Shown: in pieces, positions 43,181 to 51,398 of the stretch
Layout of the letters: the number at the start of each line of letters is the position of its first letter
Numbering within the stretch: the stretch's first letter is position 1
Assembly: GCA_034423115.1 (NCBI GenBank)
Contig: DAOUJD010000073.1
Coordinates: 62,001 to 126,000, forward strand
Length of the DNA stretch: 64,000 nucleotides
Reading direction: 5' to 3'
Source of the DNA: Bin87 sp034423115
Lineage (GTDB): Bacteria > Chloroflexota > Dehalococcoidia > Lucifugimonadales > UBA3495
Made by a program: the position numbers and the translations under genes
Notes under the pieces: model-generated
Seen by the model: the letters and a program-made list of their open reading frames with translations, nothing else
Told to the model about the DNA's origin: nothing
Databases searched by the model: none

Positions 43181-43849
43181 TCAGGAGACCGTGTTTCTGC
43201 GCCAGCGTATTTCTCCCAGGCACTTCGCGCATACTCGATTAGACATCATTCGACGTTGCAGAACCTGCCTGAACCATTGCTGGCCGCATCCGCATTCCCC
43301 GACCCATTTCGCGGCGGTGTGCTGGACACGGTGGCACCGTTCGCCGGCGCAGCCTATCTCGCGTGCCCTCGCCTTCCAAACTTTGTCATGATTGTGCCGA
43401 GGCCCAACTATGGCGTGGGCGATCTCATGCAGAATCGTGTCCTGGATGTCTGAGCGCGTTGCTGCCAGGCAGTAGCTCACCGAAAGGTCAATCCGCCGTT
43501 TTTGGTAGCGGCACACGCCGGCGCGGGAAGGGGCTAGATCAAACCCGAACGTCCACCCATCCGGCATCGACTTGGTGGAGACACTCCGGCTGATCAGTTC
43601 ATGGGCGATTTGCTCGACCTCGGGCAGGGTACACTCGACGGTGGGAGCGGTTTCAATCGCCAGAATTGCGGCATACGGCACCGACCACTGGATACCCTCA
43701 TCACTCAGCACGTCGGCATGGCGGAGGCGCAGGGCCGTTACCTTGCCGCCTAGCTCTTGACCCGGCCTGACTCGGAACCTGATGACGCTGCCCACGGGCG
43801 TGGCGGCACCGGCAAAGTCGGCGGTTATTTGGCAACGTCGTGGTGCCAT
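43181..43849 (-). CDS. SprT-like metalloprotease-fold protein
   Basis: A 222-residue protein. The SprT-like domain (about 75-215) has the zinc motif ILHEIAHAIVG (His141, Glu142, His145), a third His at 154, and a C-terminal zinc ribbon (Cys186, 188, 207, 210). The first 70 residues form a beta-rich extension (SVIRFRVRPGQELGGKVTAL) that I have not seen on SprT proteins. Related proteins cut DNA-protein crosslinks in eukaryotes (Spartan), and in bacteria the role is unclear. It is a single gene, divergent from the duplicated protein gene. Confidence 0.83.
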   Translation of the reverse strand: MAPRRCQITADFAGAATPVGSVIRFRVRPGQELGGKVTALRLRHADVLSDEGIQWSVPYAAILAIETAPTVECTLPEVEQIAHELISRSVSTKSMPDGWTFGFDLAPSRAGVCRYQKRRIDLSVSYCLAATRSDIQDTILHEIAHAIVGPRHNHDKVWKARAREIGCAGERCHRVQHTAAKWVGECGCGQQWFRQVLQRRMMSNRVCAKCLGEIRWRRNTVS

Positions 43850-43927
43850 ATCAAGCGCCAGGCCGGACGATCCTATCCGGCGGCTGGCATACCATAACTC
43901 ATTTGGTGGAAATCATAAAAATCGTTC

Positions 43928-43955
43928 TTGCCATTATGCTACGCGATGCTATAAT
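43928..43955 (+). promoter_or_regulatory. Strong promoter of the duplicated-domain protein
   Basis: TTGCCA (43928-43933), a 16-base spacer and a perfect TATAAT (43950-43955), followed by CCGCC. The start codon is 69 bases downstream with a very strong ribosome site. Confidence 0.75.
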
Positions 43956-44024
43956 CCGCCTAAATTCAGTAGCCACGCATGCTTGTGGCTAGTAACTAGT
44001 CCACTTCCAAGAGGAGGCGAGCTC

Positions 44025-44828
44025 ATGGAAAAGGGAGACACCATTATCAATATCGGTCCGGTGGACGTAGCGTTGTCCTACCGTCAGGAAATCATGCCCG
44101 ACCAGGGTCTCATGGTCCAGGTCTATGGCGACGTTGACGGCCATGACACCGAGATACTGCGGTTCGACTGCTTCGACCAGGACCCGCACTACCACTATGG
44201 CCCGGAAAACATGAACATCCGGCTGCACATGGACAAGACCACCGTGGGCACCCCGTTGGGCTGGACGTTGAAGAACATTCGGACCAACCTTCCTGCCATG
44301 GTGCGCCGAGCCGGATACGACGATCTGGCATCCGCCGTTGAGTCCCAGGGCGTCGACGAGAACAAGATGGACGAGGTCGACGAGTGCGCCCTCGGAAAGG
44401 CTCGGAACGAGCGCCGGACCGTCACCCACTTCCGCGGCGACCACATTTACGAGGCTGGCAACATCCGCTTCGGCGTTGAATTCCGCTCCAACATCGGCGC
44501 TGCCAACGACCGCGGCGTGGCTATTCACGTGCTGACCGACCATCTCGGACAGGAATTCGAGCTGTTGGCTTTCGACTGCTTCGAGATCGCGCCGCACTAC
44601 CACTATGGCCCCCGCAACCAGGACATCCGCATCTACTGGGATACCACCACCAGCGGGCACACCCTGGCTTGGACCCTCGACCAGTTCAAGTCCGGCAACA
44701 TTGCCAACATGATCGACCGCGCCGGCTACCCCACTGTCGCCGCCAATGTCGACAACGACCTGGTCCAGGCGGTCATCCCCGCCATGGAAGAGAAGGCTTG
44801 GGCCCTGGTTGGCACCAACCAGCAGTAA
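44025..44828 (+). CDS. Unknown protein with an internally duplicated PHYHYGP domain
   Basis: A 267-residue soluble protein with two copies of one domain, about 136 residues apart. Shared features: FDCF at 47-50 and 183-186, PHYHYGP at 54-60 and 190-196, a following NxxIR, then D-x-TT-x-G-x-x-L-x-WTL and RAGY. The His/Tyr cluster could bind a metal or ligand. I do not recognise the family. GAGGAGG before the ATG at 44025, a near-consensus promoter and a strong terminator suggest a highly expressed single-gene unit. No signal peptide or membrane helix. Confidence 0.85.
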   Translation: MEKGDTIINIGPVDVALSYRQEIMPDQGLMVQVYGDVDGHDTEILRFDCFDQDPHYHYGPENMNIRLHMDKTTVGTPLGWTLKNIRTNLPAMVRRAGYDDLASAVESQGVDENKMDEVDECALGKARNERRTVTHFRGDHIYEAGNIRFGVEFRSNIGAANDRGVAIHVLTDHLGQEFELLAFDCFEIAPHYHYGPRNQDIRIYWDTTTSGHTLAWTLDQFKSGNIANMIDRAGYPTVAANVDNDLVQAVIPAMEEKAWALVGTNQQ

Positions 44829-44852
44829 GCCTTTCACACCATTGCGCAAGCG

Positions 44853-44879
44853 TAGGGGCGGGTTTGAAACCCGCCCCTA
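44853..44879 (+). terminator. Strong GGGGCGGG terminator with T-tract
   Basis: TAGGGGCGGGTTT (44853-44865) and AAACCCGCCCCTA (44867-44879) form a 13-base perfect palindrome, followed by TTTTTTT at 44881-44887. It is the best intrinsic terminator in the window. Confidence 0.88.
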
Positions 44880-44910
44880 GTTTTTTTGAGACCAGCTCCA
44901 ATCGGCCTTG

Positions 44911-45708
44911 TTACATCATCGTGTAGCCGCCTGAAACGCTCAGGGTCTGGCCGGTGACGAAACTGGCAGCGTCGGATGCCAGGAACACCACCGCGTTTGC
45001 AACCTCCTGCGCCGACCCGATGCGCCGCAGCGGATACGTTCGTTTCACCCTTTCCACGACTTCATCCGTGAACAACTCCTCCATGCCTTGGGCCCACATG
45101 CTGTCCGTGCCTGCGACCTCTGACTGTGGAGGGACCGTCAGTCCCGGACACACCATGTTGAACCGGACGCCGTGTCGGCCGTTTTCCCGCGCCAGGGATT
45201 TACTCAACGCGATTACGCCCGCCTTGCACGCGGAGTAAACGGCCTCCCGGTATTCACCGATCCGGCCGGCGTCACTGCTGATGCTGACCACTGCCCCGCC
45301 TTGCCGGTCGATCATGTGCGGCAGGACCGCGTTAATACAGTTGATCGCACCCCAAAGGTTTACGTCCACTTCCTTGACGTGCTCATCCCGCGATTTCTCC
45401 ATGAACAGGCGGTCTATGGTCCACCCTACGTTATTCACGAGGACGTCGACGGAACCCATGAGCGCGATGGCTTCGGTGACCATCGCATCAGTCTTTGCTC
45501 GGTCCGTGACGTCGACGTCAATCACCGTGGCCGTAGCGCCGGACTTCAGAGCCCTGACTTCCAGCGCGACCCGTTCGCCAGCGGCTTGATTCAGCTCGGC
45601 GATGGCGACGTTGCAACCCTCGGCGGCGAACGCTAGCGTGATCGCTCTCCCGATGTTGTTACCGCCTCCAGTGACGATGACGTTCTTGCCTTTCAATCCC
45701 AGTTCCAA
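44911..45708 (-). CDS. Short-chain dehydrogenase/reductase
   Basis: A 265-residue SDR. TGGGNNIGRAI is the cofactor loop, VNNVGW stands for the NNAG motif, the catalytic Ser is in VSISSDAGR and Tyr-Lys in YSACKAGV; the end is FVTGQTLSVSGGYTM. The pattern is close to BadH/2-hydroxyacyl or 3-hydroxyacyl-CoA dehydrogenases, but the substrate cannot be fixed. It begins 3 bases after the exonuclease-like gene. Confidence 0.88.
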   Translation of the reverse strand: MELGLKGKNVIVTGGGNNIGRAITLAFAAEGCNVAIAELNQAAGERVALEVRALKSGATATVIDVDVTDRAKTDAMVTEAIALMGSVDVLVNNVGWTIDRLFMEKSRDEHVKEVDVNLWGAINCINAVLPHMIDRQGGAVVSISSDAGRIGEYREAVYSACKAGVIALSKSLARENGRHGVRFNMVCPGLTVPPQSEVAGTDSMWAQGMEELFTDEVVERVKRTYPLRRIGSAQEVANAVVFLASDAASFVTGQTLSVSGGYTMM

Positions 45709-45711
45709 CGG

Positions 45712-46215
45712 CTATGGCCTCCAATGGTGTTGGTCTTCGAGGGTATTCCTCAACGCATAAAGATTTTCGACGTCGGCCCGGTTGTATTCCAATAGGAGAT
45801 CCAACGCCGATGTATTGGCCTCATCCAGGTATTTGCGCCAAAGCAAGACGGCGTCATGTCCGCCCATGTCGGGCAAGTCGCGCCGTTCTATCCCCAAGAC
45901 GCGTTCGATGTGTTTTAACCCTCCGCGCAGGCCGGCCCTACGGGAAACATGCATCAGATCGTGGTGCAGGAAACGGCGGCGTAGATCAATGCCGGGCTTC
46001 CAGGCAAGGAATGGGAGGTCAAAACTGCTGCCGTTGAACGTGTAGATGGTGGTAACGCCCTGGAGCATGTGGTCGATGGCATCTCGGGTTATATCCCCGC
46101 CCACCAACTGTTCCACCGACCAGTCCCCAGGGAAATCGATGGCCACGCCCACGACCGTAGGATACGAACCGCCTCCGATGAATCCCGTGGTCTCGATGTC
46201 CAGGTAGGCGTCCAA
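45712..46215 (-). CDS. RNase H-like 3'-5' exonuclease (YprB type)
   Basis: A 167-residue DnaQ/RNase H-fold nuclease. AYLDIETTG supplies Asp and Glu of ExoI. YTFNGSSFDLPFL is ExoII, and LEYNRADVENL is ExoIII with a catalytic Asp. GGLKHIERVLGIERRDLPD and GHDAVLLWRKYL are typical of YprB. Start TTG, 9 bases after the purH stop. No clear ribosome site, so translation is probably coupled to purH. Confidence 0.87.
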   Translation of the reverse strand: MDAYLDIETTGFIGGGSYPTVVGVAIDFPGDWSVEQLVGGDITRDAIDHMLQGVTTIYTFNGSSFDLPFLAWKPGIDLRRRFLHHDLMHVSRRAGLRGGLKHIERVLGIERRDLPDMGGHDAVLLWRKYLDEANTSALDLLLEYNRADVENLYALRNTLEDQHHWRP

Positions 46216-46224
46216 CCGCGATGG

Positions 46225-47763
46225 TCAGTGACGGAAATGCCGGACGCCGGTGAACACCATCGCTATACCCGCCGCGTTTGCCGCCGCAATCACCTCGTCG
46301 TCCCTGATTGATCCCCCGGGCTGCACGATGGCAGTGATTCCAGCCTCGGCCGCCAGTTCGATATTGTCGGGGAACGGGAAGAAGGCGTCCGACGCCAGGA
46401 CGCACCCAGAGGCTTTGTCCCCGGCCGCTCGTTGCGACAGGTGGACGCTGACCACACGGTTGGGTTGTCCGGCACCCATGCCCACCAACTGCCGATCCTT
46501 CACGAATGCGATGGCGTTGGACTTTATGTGTTTCACCGCCGTCCACGCGAAAGCCAGGTCAGCCAACTCGGCGTCAGTAGGGCTTCGGTCAGTAGCGGTA
46601 TCCCATTTCTCCGGATCCTCGTGAATGGCGTCCGGGTCCTGAACCAGCATCCCGCCGCTCAGCGGGCGCACGTCGTATACTACTGTCCCCGGCGATGGAA
46701 TGGCGGGGTCCACCGATAGAATGCGCAAATTCCGCTTGCGTTGCAGAATCTCCAGGGCGTCGCCGTCGTATCCCGGCGCGACCACCACCTCGTAGAACAC
46801 CGGACCCATCGCCTCGGCCGCTTCAGCCGTTACATTCCGGTTGAAACCGACAATACCCCCGAACGCCGATACGGGATCGCCTTCGTAGGCCAGTTGGTAC
46901 GCCTCTGCGAGGTTATCGCGGGACGCCAGGCCGCACGGATTGGCGTGCTTGATCACGCACACGGCGGGCCGGTCATAGTCGCTGACCGTACGCCAGGCCG
47001 CATCCGCATCCATCAGGTTGTTGAAAGACAATTCGCGTCCGTGCAACTGCCGGGCGCGAGCGAGTCCCCCCGATCCACCGTTGGCCGGCACGTAGAGAGC
47101 CCCTTTCTGGTGGGGATTTTCACCGTACCGCAGAGACGACACTCGCTCCAGCCCTATCGTCACCTGCGACGGCATATCATCATCGCCGGCCTGACCCGAC
47201 GTCAGGTATTCCGCCACGGCCGCGTCGTACACGGCTACGTGCTGAAAAGCTTTGGTGGCCAAGCGCCTCCGTTGGTCTTGGTCCAGGCCATCCCCAGCCA
47301 GCGCATCGGCGACCCATCCGTAGTCCGACGGATCCACTACCACGGCGACCGACGGGAAGTTCTTCGCGGCGGCGCGCAGCATCGTGGGCCCGCCGATATC
47401 GATGTTCTCCAACGCGTCATCCAGCGTCACTTCGGGCTGGCTGATCGTATCGACAAACGGGTACAGGTTGACCACGACCACGTCAATCGTCCCGATCCCG
47501 TGGTGGTCCAGTTCCGCCATGTGTTCCGAGGAATCGCGCCGTGCCAGCAGCCCGCCGTGGATCACTGGGTGCAGGGTTTTCACTCTGCCCTCCAGGATCT
47601 CCGGCGATCCCGTTACGTCCGCCACTTGTCGGACCGGTACACCCGCATCAAACAGGCTACGGTGTGTTCCTCCGGTGCTGATCAACTCGAACCCGGCCCC
47701 CGAGAGGCGCTTGCCGAGTTCTTCGATCCCCGTCTTGTCGAATACGCTGAGTAAGGCTTTCAA
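46225..47763 (-). CDS. purH: Bifunctional AICAR formyltransferase/IMP cyclohydrolase
   Basis: A 512-residue enzyme for the last two steps to IMP. The N-terminal cyclohydrolase has MKALLSVFDKTGI, LISTGGTHRSL, GRVKTLHPVIHGGLL; the transformylase has SLRYGENPHQKGALY, VCVIKHANPCGLA and AFGGIVGFN. I choose TTG at 47763, which restores the canonical N-terminus and clears the upstream micro-gene; the open frame extends to 47883 but overlaps that gene. Confidence 0.95.
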   Translation of the reverse strand: MKALLSVFDKTGIEELGKRLSGAGFELISTGGTHRSLFDAGVPVRQVADVTGSPEILEGRVKTLHPVIHGGLLARRDSSEHMAELDHHGIGTIDVVVVNLYPFVDTISQPEVTLDDALENIDIGGPTMLRAAAKNFPSVAVVVDPSDYGWVADALAGDGLDQDQRRRLATKAFQHVAVYDAAVAEYLTSGQAGDDDMPSQVTIGLERVSSLRYGENPHQKGALYVPANGGSGGLARARQLHGRELSFNNLMDADAAWRTVSDYDRPAVCVIKHANPCGLASRDNLAEAYQLAYEGDPVSAFGGIVGFNRNVTAEAAEAMGPVFYEVVVAPGYDGDALEILQRKRNLRILSVDPAIPSPGTVVYDVRPLSGGMLVQDPDAIHEDPEKWDTATDRSPTDAELADLAFAWTAVKHIKSNAIAFVKDRQLVGMGAGQPNRVVSVHLSQRAAGDKASGCVLASDAFFPFPDNIELAAEAGITAIVQPGGSIRDDEVIAAANAAGIAMVFTGVRHFRH

Positions 47764-47800
47764 GTTTCCTATGGTCTCCCTTTCTGTAGATGAATGCTGA

Positions 47801-48046
47801 TCAGAATCCACCTCCGCCACCGCCGTCGAACCCACCCATTCCGGCCCCCGGGTCCGTCGGGTGATTGAAATGACCGACATCACCGGGATGGTTCAGGTGC
47901 CCGCCGTCCACGTTGTGGCTGTCGGGATGACTTCCGTACCAAAACAATCCCAGAGGTCCCCACGCCCACCACGGGCTGTGCATGCCGTGCAACGCTTCGT
48001 TTTCTGCGCGATCTCTGTTCCGTCGAAACCAGCTAGTCATTCCCAT
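47801..48046 (-). CDS. His/Gly-rich micro-protein in the purine operon
   Basis: An 81-residue protein. AGGAGAGG 8 bases before the ATG supports translation. Composition is unusual: an N-terminal basic part (SWFRRNRDRAENEALHGM), then a Trp/Gly/His-rich part (SPWWAWGPLGLFWYG), two similar HPGDVGHFNHPTDPG-type units and a poly-Gly end. It lies between purM and purH on the same strand. Metal binding or a disordered role is possible; function unknown. Confidence 0.62.
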   Translation of the reverse strand: MGMTSWFRRNRDRAENEALHGMHSPWWAWGPLGLFWYGSHPDSHNVDGGHLNHPGDVGHFNHPTDPGAGMGGFDGGGGGGF

Positions 48047-48069
48047 GTCATCACCTCTCCTGTGGGGCG

Positions 48070-49116
48070 TTATCCTTCCCGAAATATCGTCCTCGTTGGT
48101 CCCTGTTGCTCTACTATGCGGCCCACCTCAACCGCGTCCTCCACCTTCTCCAACAGTTGGTCGGCGCCCGCGTCACCGCAGACGGCTACCATCCCCAACC
48201 CCATGTTGAACACCCGGTACATCTCGTCGGCGTCCACGTTGCCGGCTTCCTGAATGGCGGCAAAAATCGGGGGAATCCTCCATGAACCCAGAGCGAACTC
48301 CGCTGCCAAGCCGGGCGGGAGTGAAGCCGGGATCTTTCCCGGCAGGCCACCGCCCGTGATGTGGCTCAACGCTTTCACTTTGGTTAGGTATGGCTCCAAC
48401 ATGGGGTAGTACGCGCGATGCCGCACCATCAGTTCGTCGCCGAGGTTGCGTCGCATCCCCGGACACGGGCGAAACAAACCGGATGGATCATCATCCAGTC
48501 CGAATACCCGGCGAACCAGCGAGAAGCCGTTGGTATGCACGCCACTAGACGGTATGCCTATCAGCCGGTCCCCCGGCTCCACTCCGCTGCCGTCCAGCAA
48601 ATTTCCCCGCTCAACGACGCCCACCACGAAACCCGCCAGGTCAAAATCCGTGTCTCCGTACACTCCGGGCAATTGTGCGGTTTCGCCACCGATTAGAGCG
48701 CATCCAGCCTCTCGACATCCCCAGACCATCCCGCGCATCAGCATCTCAAGCCTATGTTCGTCAAAGGTTGTGAAAGATACGTAGTCCAGAAAAAATAAAG
48801 GCCTAGCGCCCTTGGTCAGAATATCGTTGACGTTGAGCGTGACCAGGTCTTGGCCCACGCCCTCGAAATGCCCCATTTGAGCGGCTATCTTGAGCTTGGT
48901 GCCAACCCCGTCGGTGCTCGCCACCAACACTGGATCTTTACGTTCGCCCAGTGCGAACAGGCCGGCGAATCCGCCGCCTCCATCAAGTACTTCAGATCCG
49001 TGGGTAAGTGCGGCGAACGCCTTGATCCGGTCCTTCAAGCCGTCCATCACGTCCAGCGATACTCCGGCCCCTTCGTAGGTTCCGGGCTCCATCGTACTCA
49101 ACGCGCCCTCGCTCAC
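48070..49116 (-). CDS. purM: Phosphoribosylformylglycinamidine cyclo-ligase
   Basis: A 348-residue AIR synthetase. VASTDGVGTKLKIA, GQDLVTLNVNDILTKGARPL, IGGETAQLPGVYGDTDFDLAG and HITGGGLPGKIPASLP are family blocks. GTG at 49116 lies 8 bases after purF; ATG at 49092 (MEPGTYEGAGV) is an equally possible start. Part of purF-purM-(micro-protein)-purH. Confidence 0.96.
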   Translation of the reverse strand: MSEGALSTMEPGTYEGAGVSLDVMDGLKDRIKAFAALTHGSEVLDGGGGFAGLFALGERKDPVLVASTDGVGTKLKIAAQMGHFEGVGQDLVTLNVNDILTKGARPLFFLDYVSFTTFDEHRLEMLMRGMVWGCREAGCALIGGETAQLPGVYGDTDFDLAGFVVGVVERGNLLDGSGVEPGDRLIGIPSSGVHTNGFSLVRRVFGLDDDPSGLFRPCPGMRRNLGDELMVRHRAYYPMLEPYLTKVKALSHITGGGLPGKIPASLPPGLAAEFALGSWRIPPIFAAIQEAGNVDADEMYRVFNMGLGMVAVCGDAGADQLLEKVEDAVEVGRIVEQQGPTRTIFREG

Positions 49117-49124
49117 CGCTAACG

Positions 49125-50585
49125 CTATGCCGTGCGCACCAGGCCCATCTTCGAGAAGTCCAACTGCACCGGAACGGGGTAGTTTCCGGTGAAGCAGGCG
49201 TCGCAGAATCCCCCGGACTGTGGACCGCGAGCCACGCCCAACAACCCGTCAACACTGAGGTAGCCCAATGTGTCAGCGCCGGTCAGCAATCGAATCTCGT
49301 CGATGGTCTTGTTGGCGGCGATCAATTCTTCTCGCGTAGCCATGTCCACCCCCAAGTAACAGGGGTGCTTGATTGGGGGAGCGCATACTCGCAGATGTAT
49401 CTCCGTGGCGCCTGCCTTCTTGAGCAGTTCCACCACGTGCGGGGTCGTAGTACCCCTGACGATGCTGTCGTCGACGACCACCAGTTTTTTCCCTCGCAGG
49501 ACAGACGGCATCGGATTGAATTTTTGCCTCACACCCCGGTCCCGGCGTTGTTGTTCCGGTTCTATGAATGTCCGTCCGACGTACCGATTTCGCACGAGGC
49601 CGTTCGCGATCGGTATCCCCGATTCTTTGGCGTAACCCACCGCGGCGGAAGTCGAGGAATCCGGTATCCCGATCACCAGGTCTGCGTCAATCGGGTGCTC
49701 GCGCGCCAACTGCGCTCCCATCTCCTCGCGCACCGTGTGCATCAAGCGACCGTCCATCACGCTGTCTGGGCGTGCGAAATAGATCCACTCGAAAACACAC
49801 AGGGCGCGTTTGCGCGGTTCTTCGCCCCGGAAAATCTCGCAATGAATCCCGTCCTCTGTGATGACTACGACTTCCCCGGGCTCGAGCTCTCGAACAAAAT
49901 CGGCTTGCATGTGGTCCAGCGCGCACGTCTCGGATCCGAACACCCAACCGTGGCCTTCCTCCTCGGGAAGTCTACCCAGACACAAAGGACGAATGCCCAA
50001 TGGATCGCGGGCCGCGATCAACGCGTCCGGCGTGAGTAGCGCCAATGAGAAAGCACCTTTCATCAACCGCATGCCGTGAAACAGGCGCTCGGGCCACGAT
50101 TTGCCGGGAGCGTTCGCCAGCAAATGGGCGATAACCTCGGTGTCGGTAGTCGTCTCAAACCGGCAATCCAGACGTTCGCGCAACTGTTCTCTCAGTTGCA
50201 CCGAGTTAACGATGTTCCCGTTGTGCGCCACCGCCAGCCGACCGTTGGAGCCATCTACCACCAACGGTTGGGCATTGCACGCGTCGCTGGCGCCCGTAGT
50301 TGAGTAGCGGGTATGCCCGATTGCGGTCCCGCCTTTGATCCCGTCCAAGTCGCCATCGCGGAATGCTTCCGATACCAAGCCCATCCCGGAATGCACCCGT
50401 ATAGTACCTGACTCAGACGCCGCGACGCCGGCGGATTCCTGCCCTCTGTGCTGCAGAGCAAAAAGCCCAATAGCAGCGAGCGTGGCGCTGTGGTTGCCCG
50501 GGCTATGTATGCCTACGACTCCGCACTCTTCGCGCGGATGGTCAAAGGGGTCGGTTTCCCGATGGCCGGGCGGCTGCAGGCTCAT
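49125..50585 (-). CDS. purF: Amidophosphoribosyltransferase
   Basis: A 486-residue enzyme of the first committed purine step. A 20-residue propeptide precedes the catalytic Cys21 (EECGVVGIHSPG), exposed after cleavage as in Bacillus-type enzymes. ALQHRGQESAGVA, GHTRYSTTG and the PRPP loop VVVDDSIVRGTTT are present. The Cys cluster of iron-sulfur PurF proteins seems partly kept (CAPPIKHPCYLG; CDACFTG), suggesting a 4Fe-4S cluster. Confidence 0.96.
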   Translation of the reverse strand: MSLQPPGHRETDPFDHPREECGVVGIHSPGNHSATLAAIGLFALQHRGQESAGVAASESGTIRVHSGMGLVSEAFRDGDLDGIKGGTAIGHTRYSTTGASDACNAQPLVVDGSNGRLAVAHNGNIVNSVQLREQLRERLDCRFETTTDTEVIAHLLANAPGKSWPERLFHGMRLMKGAFSLALLTPDALIAARDPLGIRPLCLGRLPEEEGHGWVFGSETCALDHMQADFVRELEPGEVVVITEDGIHCEIFRGEEPRKRALCVFEWIYFARPDSVMDGRLMHTVREEMGAQLAREHPIDADLVIGIPDSSTSAAVGYAKESGIPIANGLVRNRYVGRTFIEPEQQRRDRGVRQKFNPMPSVLRGKKLVVVDDSIVRGTTTPHVVELLKKAGATEIHLRVCAPPIKHPCYLGVDMATREELIAANKTIDEIRLLTGADTLGYLSVDGLLGVARGPQSGGFCDACFTGNYPVPVQLDFSKMGLVRTA

Positions 50586-50648
50586 GTCTGCATTCTATTG
50601 GGCTGGTGTCGGCGGGTCAACGCCACATAGGCACGCTATTTCGGAGAG

Positions 50649-51398
50649 TTAGTCCCGCTGAGCGATGATCTGGACTTTGCGACTATCACCGTATCCCACG
50701 CTCTCGGTCCGGATTCCCTCTCTACCGTCCAGGTACAGGTGAATCACCCGGCGATCTGACGGGGGCATGGGTTCCAAGGTAATGCTCCGTCCGGTTTGCG
50801 ACACGCGGTTGGCGACTCGGTCAGCCATTTCGCGCAGCGAATCTTCCCGACGCTGGCGGTACTGCTCCACGTCCAGCGCCACCCGGACGTTCTCCTCTTC
50901 GAACCGCTGGCGGACTATACTCTGGACGATAAACTGTAGAGATTGCAGTGTGTTCCCACGGCGGCCAATCAGCAACCCGGAATCCGGGCCATTGATGTCA
51001 ATCACCGGGCCTCCCGTGAACTCATCGTGGGCCGACCGCAGCGATACGTCCACATCGGCGCCCACCGTCGCCAAGATGCGTTCCACTGCCTGGACCGCAG
51101 CCTCAGCCGGCGTGTTTGCCTCGATGGCAACTACCTGTCCATAACCCTCGGCGGTTAGGACGACTTCGGGCGCATCATGCTCCTCGTCCGTGTCCACCTG
51201 CGTTTCTGCTTCAACGGCGCCGCTGCCAGACAGCCGTGTGACGCGTACCTCGGCCAGCTCGCCCCCTATGCCCAGGAATCCTTGTCGACCCCTACTTAGT
51301 ATTTCTACCTCTACCTCGCTGCGGTCGGCGCCGAGTGCTGCGAGCGCCTGCTCTTCGGCCTCTTCTACGGTTCTCCCGGTTTGAATTATCTGGTCCAT
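50649..51398 (-). CDS. jag: RNA-binding protein Jag/KhpB
   Basis: A 249-residue protein. The Jag-N domain (1-52) includes EILSRGRQGFLGIGG, the KH domain has GLLIGRRGNTLQSLQF, and the R3H domain ends RRVIHLYLDGREGI. The ATG at 51398 has AGGAGAG upstream. The start lies 107 bases inside the end of yidC, in another frame. Jag proteins bind RNA and act with YidC and in cell-wall control. Confidence 0.93.
   Translation of the reverse strand: MDQIIQTGRTVEEAEEQALAALGADRSEVEVEILSRGRQGFLGIGGELAEVRVTRLSGSGAVEAETQVDTDEEHDAPEVVLTAEGYGQVVAIEANTPAEAAVQAVERILATVGADVDVSLRSAHDEFTGGPVIDINGPDSGLLIGRRGNTLQSLQFIVQSIVRQRFEEENVRVALDVEQYRQRREDSLREMADRVANRVSQTGRSITLEPMPPSDRRVIHLYLDGREGIRTESVGYGDSRKVQIIAQRD

Noticed and set aside
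47764..47883. N-terminal extension of purH
   Set aside because: The 40 extra residues are not PurH-like and overlap the micro-protein gene that has its own ribosome site.
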